Shown one piece after another: positions 48,401-58,789 of a stretch of DNA of 64,000 bases. The position numbers and the translations under genes were made by a program. The notes beneath the pieces are model-generated. The model was given only the letters and a program-made list of their open reading frames with translations. It made no database searches and was not told where the DNA came from. Position 1 is the stretch's first letter, and the number at the start of each line of letters is the position of its first letter. The stretch spans positions 17,455,488 to 17,519,487 of the forward strand of contig CM039515.1 in the NCBI GenBank assembly GCA_022432975.1, read 5' to 3'. The DNA comes from Begonia masoniana (lineage: Eukaryota > Streptophyta > Magnoliopsida > Cucurbitales > Begoniaceae).

Positions 48401-50672
48401 CGTTGTTAATTCGTTTTGCGCGAGTTATGTGTCATGTGGTGTCTATTTAATCAAATGTTGATATTAAACTATTGTGATAAATTGTCTGGACACCTAGATG
48501 GTCATACTCATGGCTTATTTAATCACATTTTTAATTAGCATGGAGTTTATAGTGTCTTGTGATTGTCATTTTTTGTAGACTAATTCTTTTGACATCATGT
48601 AATCATGTTTTTTTTTTTACTTTATTAATCATTCCATTTCTTGGTCTAAAGAGCTAGTGTCTTGTGATTGTCATTTTCTGTAGACCAATCCTCTTGACAT
48701 CATGTAATCATGTTTTTTTTTTTACTTTATTAATCATTCCATTTCTTGGTCTAAAGCTTTGTTACCCAAAGTTCTTGTTCATGAATGTGTTTAGTCGATA
48801 ACCATAATTATTGTGCAGATGGGCTATGAGTTCCTTGACTCTTAAAGGCAAGCCCTCTGAGCAAGCTTCTATTGATCCTGCGAGTTCAAATGCACCTCTA
48901 CCTTCTAGCACTATAGATTCTAACCCCTGTAAGTACATCTTAACTATTCATTCTTTGGTGTGCTCTTGTAAATTTAGTTCGTCTTATATATTGAATTTCT
49001 TCTTTGTGCAAATGTCCATGCAAATTTGCCTCTTTTGGGTATCTCTTGATGTGATGTATTTTTTTTTTTTTTTTTGTAAAATGCAATACAATCTAATAGA
49101 AGCTAAAAATCTTAGGTGTCCTGTTTTTTTTACATTCCACTCGTCTTAATTCTCCAAAAAAGTAGTAAATAAGAGTTTAACACGTTTAATACAAACTCCT
49201 CAATGTGAAATTTAACTTTTACTTTAGGGATTTCAGGAGGAAAATATGGTATTTTGGGATTTTAGCAACGTACGTGCAGAGCACGTGTCAAATTGAACGG
49301 GAGGGTTTGAATTGCAAACGGTGTATATGATAGGGTCTGATTGGGTCAAAAATAAATATTAGGGACCAAATGACCACTGACCTTATACGTTGGGGGTTAA
49401 ATTGAATTTTTTCCTAAAGTTTTTTATGATAATGCTAATTAATTGACTGAGAATTTATCTCCATACAGCATAATTTGACATACTAAAATACATTGATATT
49501 ATCATATAACTTTCTCTTTCTATGGGAAGTGGTGTTTGTTGCAAAAAAAAAAAAAGAAGTTTGATGATGTTTTGTTGTCTCCTTGTCTTGTTCTCTCTAA
49601 TCATAGAGAAATTGTGGGTTTTCTTCTCGAGAAGAGTTCTTTCCTTCTCTTTTTTGTATCTTCTCGCAATTAATATATTTTGTTTGTTGTAAAAAATATA
49701 TTCTATTGTCCCCCCCTGATACATGGATTGTTATTGATTGAGAATTCAATGAAAGTTTTCCCCATTCTTCGATATATGAGAATTTCCTTCTACTTTATAA
49801 CGTATTTGTTAACTATTCTATTGAACTTTCTCGTGGAAACTTTTTAGTGACGAATATTCCTAGTACGTCACCCGTGCCAGTGAGCTCAAGCACAGGGTTA
49901 GTGGACCAACCAGTACCTGATTCTCCAACATCAACTGATGGCTGGGGAGAGCTTGAAAATGGAATCCATGAAAGACCAGACAATGACAAGGATGGCTGGG
50001 ATGACATCGAATCTCTAGAAGAACCCAAACCGTCTCCGGCTCTTGCTAATATCCAAGCTGCTCAAAAACGGCCGGTTATGCAGCCTGTTTCGCATTCAAA
50101 ACCTCTCGGTAATTTCGTTTGATCCATGATTATTGCAGTTAGCGAATTCAGAAACTCTTCTCAATGGCTTCACCACTCTCTTAACATATCTAATTTGTCT
50201 GTTAAGGAGATTAGCATTACAAGTTTTTTTCTGCAGCTACTAGACTAGTCTTCTTCACTCATTCTTGTATTTTGTCCTCTGTTTTTTTTTTTTTAATTTG
50301 ATGTTACGCATTTAAATGAATCATTACTTGACTACAATTAGAGTATGACATGGTTTGTCATTTCAGTGTTTAATCGATTGTACTTTTGTTTTTGTTTTAG
50401 CAGTGTCGAAAAATCTATCAAAGACTCCAAAAGAAGACACCGAAGATCTATGGGGTTCGATCGCTGCCCCTGTTCCAAAGTCGAGTTCGAAGCCGTTGAC
50501 TGTAAAACCTCCAAGCTCAGTCGAAGATGATGATGACCCTTGGGCTTCCATTGCTGCTCCTCCACCCACTACCAAAGCCAAACCTTTATCTCTCGGCAGA
50601 GGAAGAGGAACTAAGCCAGCCGCTCCAAAATTAGGCGCACAGAGGATAAATCGAACATCGTCTGGGATGTGA
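36495..50672 (+). CDS. SCYL1: SCYL1-like pseudokinase with HEAT/ARM repeats; one kinase-domain exon apparently lost
   Basis: Exons: 36495-36620, 37666-37764, 39094-39245, 39845-39917, 40059-40181, (42546 or 42616)-42695, 43002-43083, 43359-43498, 43584-43694, 43842-43958, 44159-44248, 44440-44493, 45080-45154, 45292-45367, 46879-46978, 47273-47342, 48159-48232, 48819-48928, 49848-50108, 50401-50672. With the 42546 start this gives 784 residues. The kinase-like part has HGNVCLSSV where HRD is expected and lacks a DFG, so it is a pseudokinase. HEAT/ARM-like helices fill about 316-546 (FGSAVAPALTALLKMGSW). The C-terminus has DGWDDIE and GRGRG motifs. Family members work at the Golgi/COPI and in nuclear tRNA export. 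The part normally preceding GCLIYELF (about 36 residues) is absent. Confidence 0.82.
36811..36936. repeat. Two-copy tandem repeat, 63-bp unit, in SCYL1 intron 1
   Basis: TATGGAATAATTATG with its 63-bp context recurs at 36,874 without visible change. The unit length is a multiple of three, so both copies stay open in the same frame, but the block is intronic and AT-rich. Confidence 0.9.
40479..40982. repeat. Rearranged second copy of the Pack-MULE cargo (blocks A then B joined)
   Basis: 40479-40877 equals block A at 41627-42025 with a constant offset of 1148 bp. 40866-40982 equals block B at 41251-41362. Inside the TIR element the order is B, spacer, A; here A runs straight into B through the shared TTGAATTGAAAA. 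It has no TIRs of its own. Confidence 0.85.
40611..40832 (-). pseudogene. Glutamate-receptor-like (GLR) gene fragment, external copy
   Basis: The minus-strand reading frame contains TDDQIENELYKLMTMQTRV and FIVHMLPYLGARIFTRAKEI. These match the extracellular ligand-binding region of plant glutamate-receptor-like channels as I remember it. A splice acceptor-like CTAACAG lies a few codons inside its 5' end. It is one internal exon with no start, channel or membrane part. The copy at 41,759 encodes the same residues. Confidence 0.75.
41419..41622 (-). pseudogene. Second GLR exon fragment inside the Pack-MULE-like element
   Basis: Minus strand: residues resembling ELSFFGIWAYDATLALATTV, then STDLTLLGSPKMVRNFVAL. 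These match the FGLWAYD region and the following LGxSxxGPK region of plant GLR ligand-binding domains. In a GLR gene this follows the exon at 41,759 in the same direction, so the two captured pieces keep their order. Confidence 0.7.
41759..41980 (-). pseudogene. GLR exon fragment inside the Pack-MULE-like element
   Basis: Same encoded residues as 40,611-40,832 (TRVFIVHMLPYLGARIFTRA). It lies in block A, upstream on the minus strand of the second GLR piece. Confidence 0.75.
48551..48760. repeat. Two-copy tandem repeat, 105-bp unit, in SCYL1 intron 17
   Basis: AGTGTCTTGTGATTGTCATT recurs at 48,656. The whole unit, including a long T run and TTCTTGGTCTAAAG, is nearly identical in both copies. 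Confidence 0.92.
49200..49425. mobile_element. Solo end of a TIR element related to the one at 51.1-52.2 kb
   Basis: The segment with GACCAAATGACCACTGACCT and TATACGTTGGGGGTTAAATT matches the right TIR of the element ending near 52,205, with many differences. The partner TIR cannot be placed with confidence; 49,150-49,230 may be a degraded left end. It sits in an SCYL1 intron. Confidence 0.5.
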
Positions 50673-51120
50673 TTAGGAAAAAATTATAGAACGATAAAAT
50701 TTGATTGGTAGTTTTTTCGGTGACTGGCTTCGTATACGAGTATTTTAAGTAAATCCGTGAGCAAGAGTTGTATGTATGTGTTGTGTCTAACATTTTTTTG
50801 GACCTTGAATATCATTCATTTGTTGAAATTTCTTTGTTTCGGACGAGAAAACTTCAGTTTTGTCACAAAAGTCAAGACTGATGAAAACACGCTTCTACAT
50901 TTGGTGTATTTTAACAAAGTCTCAGTCCCATCTTTGATTAAATGAAAAGCAAACAGAAAAGAAATGAAATTTTGGATCAAAGATTAAAGTACTCAACCCC
51001 ATAATTTGAGCAAATGAAAACAAGAATGAATTAGTGTATTCCTTGTCGACTTACACAGAAACTTAGCGTACGGTACTTAGAAGCTTTCACTAAAATATCT
51101 AAATTTTCGAAGATATTGGT
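50673..51120. other. 3' flank of the SCYL1-like gene
   Basis: Probable 3' UTR and intergenic AT-rich DNA. No coding signal was seen on either strand. Confidence 0.5.
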
Positions 51121-51134
51121 AAAAATAAAAAAGA

Positions 51135-52205
51135 AAAAATTTAATTTAGACCCTAACGTATGAGATCAGTAGTCATTTAGTACCTAACGTTTTTTTTGTA
51201 CTCAATCAAACCCTATTGTATAAAACGTTTGTAATTCAAACTCTGCCGTCAATTTTTCAGTTAAAATTGACAGATGTCATTTTAAAATTACCAAACGACA
51301 CTCCCTCTGTTTTCTGATTGGGGGTGTATACGTTGAACCTCCTTTTCAAATCAAGCTTCTCTCTGAACGAAGCTTTCGCTTCTACGCAACTACTTTCTGC
51401 AGAAGACTTTCAAATGGGAGAACTCAGATTTTGGAGCTGGTTTTTTTTTTTTTTTTTTTTTTGAGAAAATCAATGAAAATGGAAGAAATTGATGATTCAA
51501 ACAAGAACAGCAGGATACAGAAGGGTCAAAACCTGCATTTTTTCTGGCTGGAAACTATTCTCATCACCATACTGGATTGGAGAGTTTGACAGCTTGGATT
51601 TTATCGCTTATTTCTGCACAGCTTTGAACATGACAGATAAACAGATGACAGAAAATGAAACTATTTACACTCCAAAATGAAGAAGAAGAAGAAGAACTCA
51701 GTAGGACCATGACCAGAAAGCATTGTCTTCGATGGGCAATCCGAAACTGCAGGAGCTCGTTGGTGGGTCGGAGTAATCTACGTCTTCGAGCTTGGGGAAG
51801 ATGTACGGAGGGAAGAGGGTCTTTTCCAGACTATCTTCTTCTTCGTTTGATATATCGGACTTGTCTGAATTGAATATATCACTTATGATTGAGCTAGCTT
51901 CTTCAAGCTTACAGCTTAGATTCATGGCGTTGGAGTCTTCTTCATCCTCCTTCGAAACTGATCTTTCCATTTCATTTAACGGTGGTTCTTCGAATTCCAA
52001 GATTCCCTTGTCTTTCTCTTTGAGCAGAAGCTTTGTCAGAGAGAGAGAGTGTAGTTTGAAAATTTTAAAAAGACATCTGTCAGAAAAATTGATGGAGAGT
52101 TTGAATTGTAAACGTTTTATACTATAGGATTTGATTGGATACAAAAAAAACGTTAGGTACCAAATGGCCACTGACCCTATACGTTGAGGTCTAAATTAAA
52201 CTTTT
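51135..52205. mobile_element. Pack-MULE-like TIR element with a captured transcription-factor fragment
   Basis: The left end (about 51,135-51,290) has TTTAATTTAGACC, GTACCTAACGTTTTTTTTGT-type and AAAACGTTTGTAATTCAAAC blocks. The right end (about 52,070-52,205) has the same blocks inverted, giving TIRs of roughly 140 bp. The flanks are low-complexity A/T, so I cannot define a target duplication. There is no transposase. The interior carries a minus-strand gene fragment and a T20+ homopolymer near 51,440. Confidence 0.7.
51698..52030 (-). pseudogene. Captured fragment resembling the C-terminus of an HD-Zip class I protein
   Basis: The minus-strand frame reads LLLKEKDKGIL, then KLEEASSIISDIFNSD, LFPPYIFPKLEDVDYSD and finally CSFGLPIEDNAFWSWSY with a stop. 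This matches my memory of the acidic C-terminal tail of plant HD-Zip I factors (HAT5/ATHB-1 type), starting from the end of the leucine zipper. The homeodomain is absent. It has no start codon of its own in a sensible context. Confidence 0.5.
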
Positions 52206-52221
52206 TCCAAATAAAAATAAA

Positions 52222-52617
52222 TAAATAAATAAAAAGTGAGTTTGAGTATCTAACCGATCATGGCCTCCGGTCTTATATGAAAATTTGAAGGTAGGGAAAG
52301 GGAAGACTGTGGTAAGTTATTGTAACATTTTCAGTTCTCCTAGTACAATATTATTTGCTTCGAGTTGAAATTCATACGGTTTTGTTCTTATGCTTATCTC
52401 AAAATGCGTTGTAAAAATAAAAATAAATAAAAAGTGGGTTTGAGTATCTAACCGATCATGGCCTTCGGTCTTGTATGGAAATTTGAAGGTAGGGAAAGGG
52501 AAGACTGTGGTAAGTTATTGTAACATTTTCAGTTCTCCTAGTACAATATTATATGCTTCGAGTTGATATTCGTACGGTTTTGTTCTTATTCTTATCTCAA
52601 AATACGTTGTACTAAGT
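52222..52617. repeat. Two-copy tandem repeat, about 198-bp unit, upstream of the FMN hydrolase gene
   Basis: TTTGAGTATCTAACCGATCA recurs 198 bp later, and the copies agree over almost the full unit with a few substitutions. They end 0.4 kb before the likely start codon of the next gene, so they may be part of its promoter. Confidence 0.9.
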
Positions 52618-53003
52618 AGAAAATATAATTTTATTTATAAACCATTCATTTTTCACTCTCTCAAACGATGTCTGATTGTACACTCTTACTGATAAGAGTT
52701 TGACCGTCACACTGGATTGTCTTTATCTTCACATGATAGACTGTCGTAATCATACTAGAGACGAAAATTCCTCCAACGATTGGGAGGAATGCTGAAGCTT
52801 TACGTCTTACTAAATCCCAGACCAAGTTATTCGAGCTGTATGCGAGATCCATAAAGTCTAAGATTATGGGGCCTCGATTTGATGGGCAGCCTAGCCCTCT
52901 ACATTATGGCCCATCCACTCCAGACCAGACACTCTCACCCCGTCCGGAGTTCATAGCCGGACCGATGGCGCCAAGATATTATGATATGATCCTCTTTCAA
53001 TCA
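52618..53003 (+). promoter_or_regulatory. Proximal promoter and leader of the FMN hydrolase gene
   Basis: No separate gene is seen. The frame of exon 1 is open upstream to 52,866, with further ATGs at 52,866, 52,965 and 52,986. A longer N-terminus therefore cannot be excluded. Confidence 0.4.
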
Positions 53004-55167
53004 ATGGCGTTTGTCCTTTCAAGACAATGTATTAGACCCCTGAAACCCTCAAAAATGGCTCTCAATCTCAATCAGACCAACCATAATAAGTCATCCGTTA
53101 CCTTTGCGGGTCTTTCCTCTACTCAGAGCTCTGATACTGGTTGCAACGGCGCCAGAAAGCTTCCAATTCTGCTCTTTGACATCATGGACACTGTTGTTCG
53201 GGATCCATTTTTCGACGACGTCCCTGCATTCTTCAGGTCCTCAAATATACTGTTCAATTACTGGAAATTTGATGTTTGTGAATTTTAGTTGAAATTGTTC
53301 CTGATTTTCTGTTAAACTGATTGCTACAATTCAGTTTTCATTGTTCCATAGATCAATAGATGCTCAAGTTAGTGGTTTTACATTGGATATGTGTTTCTTT
53401 TGTTTCTGCTTTCTTGTTTGAAAGAATAACTTTAATCTATTTTTTGCTCATCCATCCTAACCGATTTCGTTTAACAATTTTTGTATGATCAGTATGACAT
53501 TTGAGGAACTAATAGAATCCAAGCATCCAACTGCATGGGTAGAGTTTGAAAAAGGCATGATAGATGAGGTAAAGCCTACATCTCCCTAGTTACTGCAATA
53601 TGAGTCAATCATTTGTTGGTGAAAAATGATAGAATCCAAGCATTCTGTGAATGGTATAGAATCGCACTCAATCTAAGTGTGTGTTTGTTGATCGGAAAAT
53701 ATTATCCGTCTCGAGGCTAGAGCCATACATATTGTACAATCTATGTTTTACTTATGACTTTGATTCATACCACTCGATTGGAGAAGTCCATTGGGAAAGC
53801 TTGTAATGGAACTGGGTGAGCCTGAGGAGCTTACACTGAGCTCCTTGTGCACAATGGAGCTAACTTCTGATGGGGACATTAGACTCATTATGATGAGGGA
53901 CAATCTTAAGCATGAACTGGTTAGAGTCGTTGTTTGTATGCATCATATATAGTCTTCCTCAGAGTAGGTGAGTGGGTTTTGGATTTCCAAAGTTAAAAGG
54001 ATCTCATTTGATGAGTGTTTTTATTGGCATGTATGAGTAATCACTATTGTATGTATTTGTTTCAGAGGGAGCTGACTAGAATATTCTTTAAAGATGGAAG
54101 ACCTTTTGATTTGGAAGGTAATAATCTCCATTACTTTTCAATTTTTTTTCTCACTCTTCTTCCTCAATTGTTTAAAGACGTAACATTTTGATTCTCATTA
54201 TATCTATCTTTATTTTAGCAAGTTTTCATATACTTGTCAATTTGTTTTTATTATATAATGCTGGAAAGTTATAGCTTTCAGTTTTCATGTCTGTCTCTGG
54301 TTAAACATGAATGTTGAGAAATATGCACTAATGTGATTTTCGGACATTGTTGTGAGAAATTTTTTACAATGTCCATATTTGTAACGTTTGTGGTGTTCTT
54401 ATCTATTACTATAATCAGTAAAGCTCTTTGAAAAGCTTCAATGAATTTTGTATTCAGGTCTCAAAGACTGTATGAAGAGAGGATATCTCTACAAAGAAGG
54501 TGTTGAAGAACTGCTTCAAGCATTAAAAGAAAACAACTACGAGATGCATGCTTTCACAAACTACCCCATCTGGTTAGCAGAAAAAAACAAATCCTCTGCC
54601 TAGATTTTCGTCTTATCGTTTTGTGGGGAATTTCAATTAATAGGTACAAATTAATCGAAGAAAAGCTAAGAATCTCGAGATATTTAGAATGGACATTCTG
54701 CTCGTGTAAAAGCGGTATGTTCAAAAGGATTCTCTCATGAATTTGAAGAGATTGATTATCATTGATTCTTAAAATGCATAGTTATAACACACAAACTTTT
54801 TTTGTTGGTGTATTATGTTTCAGGAAAGAGGAAGCCTGATCATGACTTCTTCTTGGAAGTCCTGGAACACCTAAAATTGGAACCAGAAAATTGTGTTTTC
54901 ATTGATGACAGGTTCTACTTTCCTCTTCTCTGTTTGATATTTCAAACTTTTGAAACTAATCTAGTGGGATTTGTCTGGTTTTTATTTTGTGTTTTCAGGT
55001 TGAAGAATGTGGAGGCGGCCATTGAAGTTGGCATTGTTGGTCTTCATTTCAAGAATGCAGATTTGCTTCTTCATCATCTTTCTCAAATGGGTATTCATAT
55101 TCCACCTCCTCAACTTTGTCAAACCCAAGATTTTTCCAATTATGCAGAATCAGATAACTGTTCCTAA
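53004..55167 (+). CDS. cpFHy1: HAD-superfamily flavin mononucleotide hydrolase, probably chloroplast
   Basis: Seven exons give 267 residues: 53004-53236, 53493-53568, 54066-54117, 54458-54572, 54644-54714, 54824-54911, 54999-55167. The first 50 residues are basic and Ser/Thr-rich with almost no acidic residues, fitting a transit peptide. HAD motifs follow: LLFDIMDTVVRDPF (nucleophile D59), FTNYP (motif II), the lysine in GKRKPDHDF (motif III) and FIDDR (motif IV). Family members remove phosphate from FMN to give riboflavin. The position usually holding the second Asp of DxD is Met (DIM), which I believe is normal in this family. The start at MAFVLSRQC is chosen for the best presequence. The identification rests on overall similarity to the Arabidopsis enzyme as I remember it. 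Confidence 0.83.
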
Positions 55168-56194
55168 TTGAATCATTTAATTTTTTTTTTGGGTCCGAAT
55201 TGATTCTTTATTTTTGGGAATAGAGATTTGTCCATCTACTCTGTATATTTACATTTACTAATTTGTGGGTTTGGGCTCGATTACTTTGGTATTTTCTTTG
55301 ACGAGAAGTTTATATTACGTTACATTTATACTTTTAATCTTATATATGTTGACATAAATCAAAATATCATTCATTTATTAGTACAAATGATCTATTTATT
55401 TTGTTATTTATAATTTAATATAATTATTTTATCCGTGGATGAAGACATTCTCCTTTGAATGACATCGTAGGTTTTTTTTTTGACAAATTTATATTCTATC
55501 GTCCATTGCAAAAATTAAAGAGAAATCAAACGAGAAATGAATGCGTATAATAATAGTCTTTGAACATTGTTTTTGTTTAGTGGTATGAATTTAGTTGAAT
55601 CATATTCGTACTCGAGATAATTTAAGTAATAAGAAGTTTGAAGGTCAAATATACAAATCTTGATCAAGTATTTCCTGGAAGAATTTATCTCCAACATTAC
55701 GCAAAAAACCTTGGAGCCTCTTTTTTCTCGTAAAATTAGTTGAAATGCATACATCAGACGAGTTCGAAGATCAGAAGAAACTAAAACTAATTTTTTTAAC
55801 TAAAAAAATGTGTAGTTTAATTTAGCTTTTGTAACAAAAAAAAATCGAATCGCAATTTTAATTACTCGAAAATAAAACAATTCAATCATATTCTCTTTTT
55901 GCCAGATATTTAACCCAAAATGATAACGTTATATTTAGCTCTACTTTACATCTTTTTCTTGACATTTTTCAATTACGACAAATTATATACTATTTTTATA
56001 ATTTATAATTTATTGCCATTATTGTATTAATGATTATGAAATTAGATACATATTACTTTTGAGTCAAAAGTGGGCAGAACTGGACCGGTACAGCAGAACT
56101 AGATCGGACCGCTGGCTTTGGTTTGGTTTCGATTGGTTCTCCACGGTGTTCGGCCCGGGATAGGTCCTTCCACCAACGAAACCGTCTGTACCTG
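55168..56194. other. AT-rich intergenic DNA
   Basis: No coding signal and no RNA gene recognised. The last 140 bases before the Gypsy LTR are less AT-rich. Confidence 0.5.
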
Positions 56195-58624
56195 TGTAAC
56201 ACCCGGTTTTACGGGTTTTCGGATTTTCGTAATATAAAGGTATTTTCATAAATATAATAAATTAAGCTCATTCGGTGAACAAAAAGTTTTATTAAAACCC
56301 TAGTGATAAATTAGAATAATTGGTGAAATAAGAAAATTTGGAAAAACCGAATCGATAGACTAAATAACAAAATAATAGAATATTAGGCAAAAATGGCTAA
56401 ATAGTAATTTTGCATGTTAAATTTCATTAAAAATCACAAATCCCCTTTCCTCTCCCAGCACTTCAGGATTTCTTCTCCTCTCAAAACCCTCCAGGCGATT
56501 TTCTTTCCCCCCTCCACAACGGTTTCCTTCAAACGCCGACGATTCCTCCTCCGATCAACGGCGATCCTTCACATTTTCTTCCTAAATCGACACTCTAGAT
56601 AAGATTCTATGGTTTTGGACGGTTGGTTTTTAGTTTTTACGGATTAAAACGGTTAAGGTTTCGTTTAGAGTTTTATCGAAATTGTCGAATTATGTTAGAA
56701 ATTGTTAGGTTTACCGTATTTAAGGCTTTTGATGGAAGATTTAGAGTTTTTAATGAATTGTTGTTGGTTTTGGTGGTTGAGATGTGTAAAAACTCCATTA
56801 ATGGAGGTTTAGGAAATGTTGAGTAGATTGAGGTTTTAGGAAAATTGCTTTAGCTAGGGGTTTCGTTTAGTCTCAGAATTCGATTGCCTAGGATCAGTTT
56901 TAATGCCATTGTGGTGAAATGTTTTAGGTGACGAAGCTCAAAACGAGGCACTCAGATTGCTAAAGACGCGAGGTAAGTTCTCGTGACTTATTGTGTCCGA
57001 TTGGCCTACACCATATGTTGGTTTTGTTATTGAGGAAAAATTGGTGCAATGAATGTTTATATGCTTTGGAATGGTAGCTTAGGTTTAGTTATTTTATAGG
57101 TTATGCTTTTGTGATATTTTGATGGTATTCACGTTGTTTATGTTTATGCTATGCATTTAATCGTCCATGCATCATTTTTTTACAAAATGTCATGAAAACG
57201 GATTTATGCACCGATTTCATGAAAAAGGAAATGTAAGTAAGGAAAGTATCATGTAAACAATGCATGGTGGTTACCGGGGAAAGGTTCAGACCTGGCGTTC
57301 CGTGACGAGCGGGTTTTCCTTCCTTCAGATGGTGTGGGTTATCTAACCGCTTGATGTGCCATATCCATCTGCCGAGCGATATCCCGATAACCAAAGACTG
57401 ACACAGACTAATAAATGAAATGAATGGACTGAATTTATAAAATTGCATATACATGTTCATGCATTGTCATTTACGTAGAATTTACTGAGATTTATCTCAT
57501 AGACGTCTTTATGGTGTAGGTGAACTCGAGGAAGGTGAGGAAGATGAGGAAGACGTTCCTTCACAAAATGAACTAGCAGATTGAAAAAGGATACCCGTGG
57601 GAGTGCGCTGGTACAGTCGGTGCGATTTTGACCCTTGGGGACGATGGATAGGTATTTTGGATATGTTAGGTGAAATGATTTGAAAAATGTATAGATAGTG
57701 TATTTTTGGTCGATTAGTGATTAGTTTGGAGATTGATGTTGATGGTTTAATAGATGAGTTTACTTTCGGATGATTTTTTATGAGTTTCCACTACTTGGTT
57801 GAATTTTGAGGAGATAGATTTAGTTTTGATGCTTTAAAATGGATTTAATGATTTGACTTGAGTTTGACGATTTTAGTATGAAGATTTGAAATATATTAGG
57901 TGAAGATAGATATTGGTGAATTGGGAAATTATGTTGATGTGTTTTTAGGTGAAAAGATGGAAAAATTGGCAAAGGAAAGAAAATGGAGGGAGTTGGTGCG
58001 CTGGGCGTGCAGCTGGCACGCGCAGGCGAGGCGCTGGGGCGCACTGCCCTGCTCAGCCGATCGATCGGCGCCCATGGCTATCAGTTGCCCGGGACAGAGA
58101 GTGCGCCGATCGATCGACGCCCATGGCTGATCGATCGGCAAAATGGCGTTCGTCTAGTGAAAAATCCAAAGCGATCGCCGATCGATCGGTGCCCATGGCC
58201 AATCGATCGGCCATCACTGGGCGCTGGCATAGGGTGCGGGTATACGTGCTGTGAAGCGTGCAGGTGGCACGCAGTTGGCGCACAGGGCGCGCGTCGTGGT
58301 CTCGAGGTGTGCGCACAGCATGAGCGCGCGACGGGCGCGCGCGTTGAATGCTAGTTGCGCCCTATGCATGTCACTTGACATTTTTTGATGCCCTAAGCCT
58401 CTTATGATGTTTCCCGACCTTAGACGAGTCATTTTAGATACGTTTTAAGTTAGACCCTAAGTGTCGATAGACGTTGATTGAATGTCTAAGTCCGTTCTCT
58501 AACGAATGATGAATGATAGAAAAAGGAAATGAAAAAAAAAAAATTATGAGAACGGGCGAGGGTAATATGTATGTATGTCACGACACAAGAAGTGGCGGCC
58601 CTGGAGAGGGTCGGGGTCGTCACA
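56195..58624 (+). repeat. 5' LTR of the Gypsy element (about 2.43 kb)
   Basis: Begins TGTAACACCCGG and ends GGTCGTCACA, six bases before the PBS. It contains a C/T-rich leader (about 56,440-56,520), an exon-like block between TTTTAG (about 56,929) and GTAAGT (56,973), and an acceptor TGTAG (57,515-57,519). A frame rich in Glu/Asp follows and stops near 57,585. GC-rich repeats lie at 57,990-58,350. Only one LTR is present, so both ends rest on the TG..CA termini and the PBS. Confidence 0.78.
57990..58350. repeat. GC-rich island with repeated CGATCGATCGG / GCCCATGGC motifs
   Basis: In otherwise AT-rich DNA this block has five copies of the self-complementary CGATCGATCG, alternating with GCCCATGGC, then GGCGCGCG-rich sequence. 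It lies at the position in the LTR where the left-hand Gypsy LTR has its CCGATAG-type motif cluster. Confidence 0.8.
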
Positions 58625-58629
58625 ATAGT

Positions 58630-58641
58630 TGGTATCAGAGC
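58630..58641 (+). other. Primer-binding site of the Gypsy element
   Basis: TGGTATCAGAGC, the exact initiator tRNA-Met complement, lies five bases after the LTR end. Confidence 0.9.
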
Positions 58642-58789
58642 TCCCGGGTTTTAAAATCGGTTCTGTAGACTGTTCAACTGCACAAGCCACTACACAGACA
58701 TGCTTCCTCAACTGTAAGTACGTTTTTAAGATTTTTTTTTTTTTTTTGATTTCTTAGAATTCTTATCTTTAATTTTATAGGATTACAAA

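Noticed and set aside
57820..58432. Several overlapping open frames on both strands in the GC-rich part of the Gypsy LTR
   Set aside because: High GC and palindromic repeats remove stop codons in many frames. There is no domain or codon pattern.
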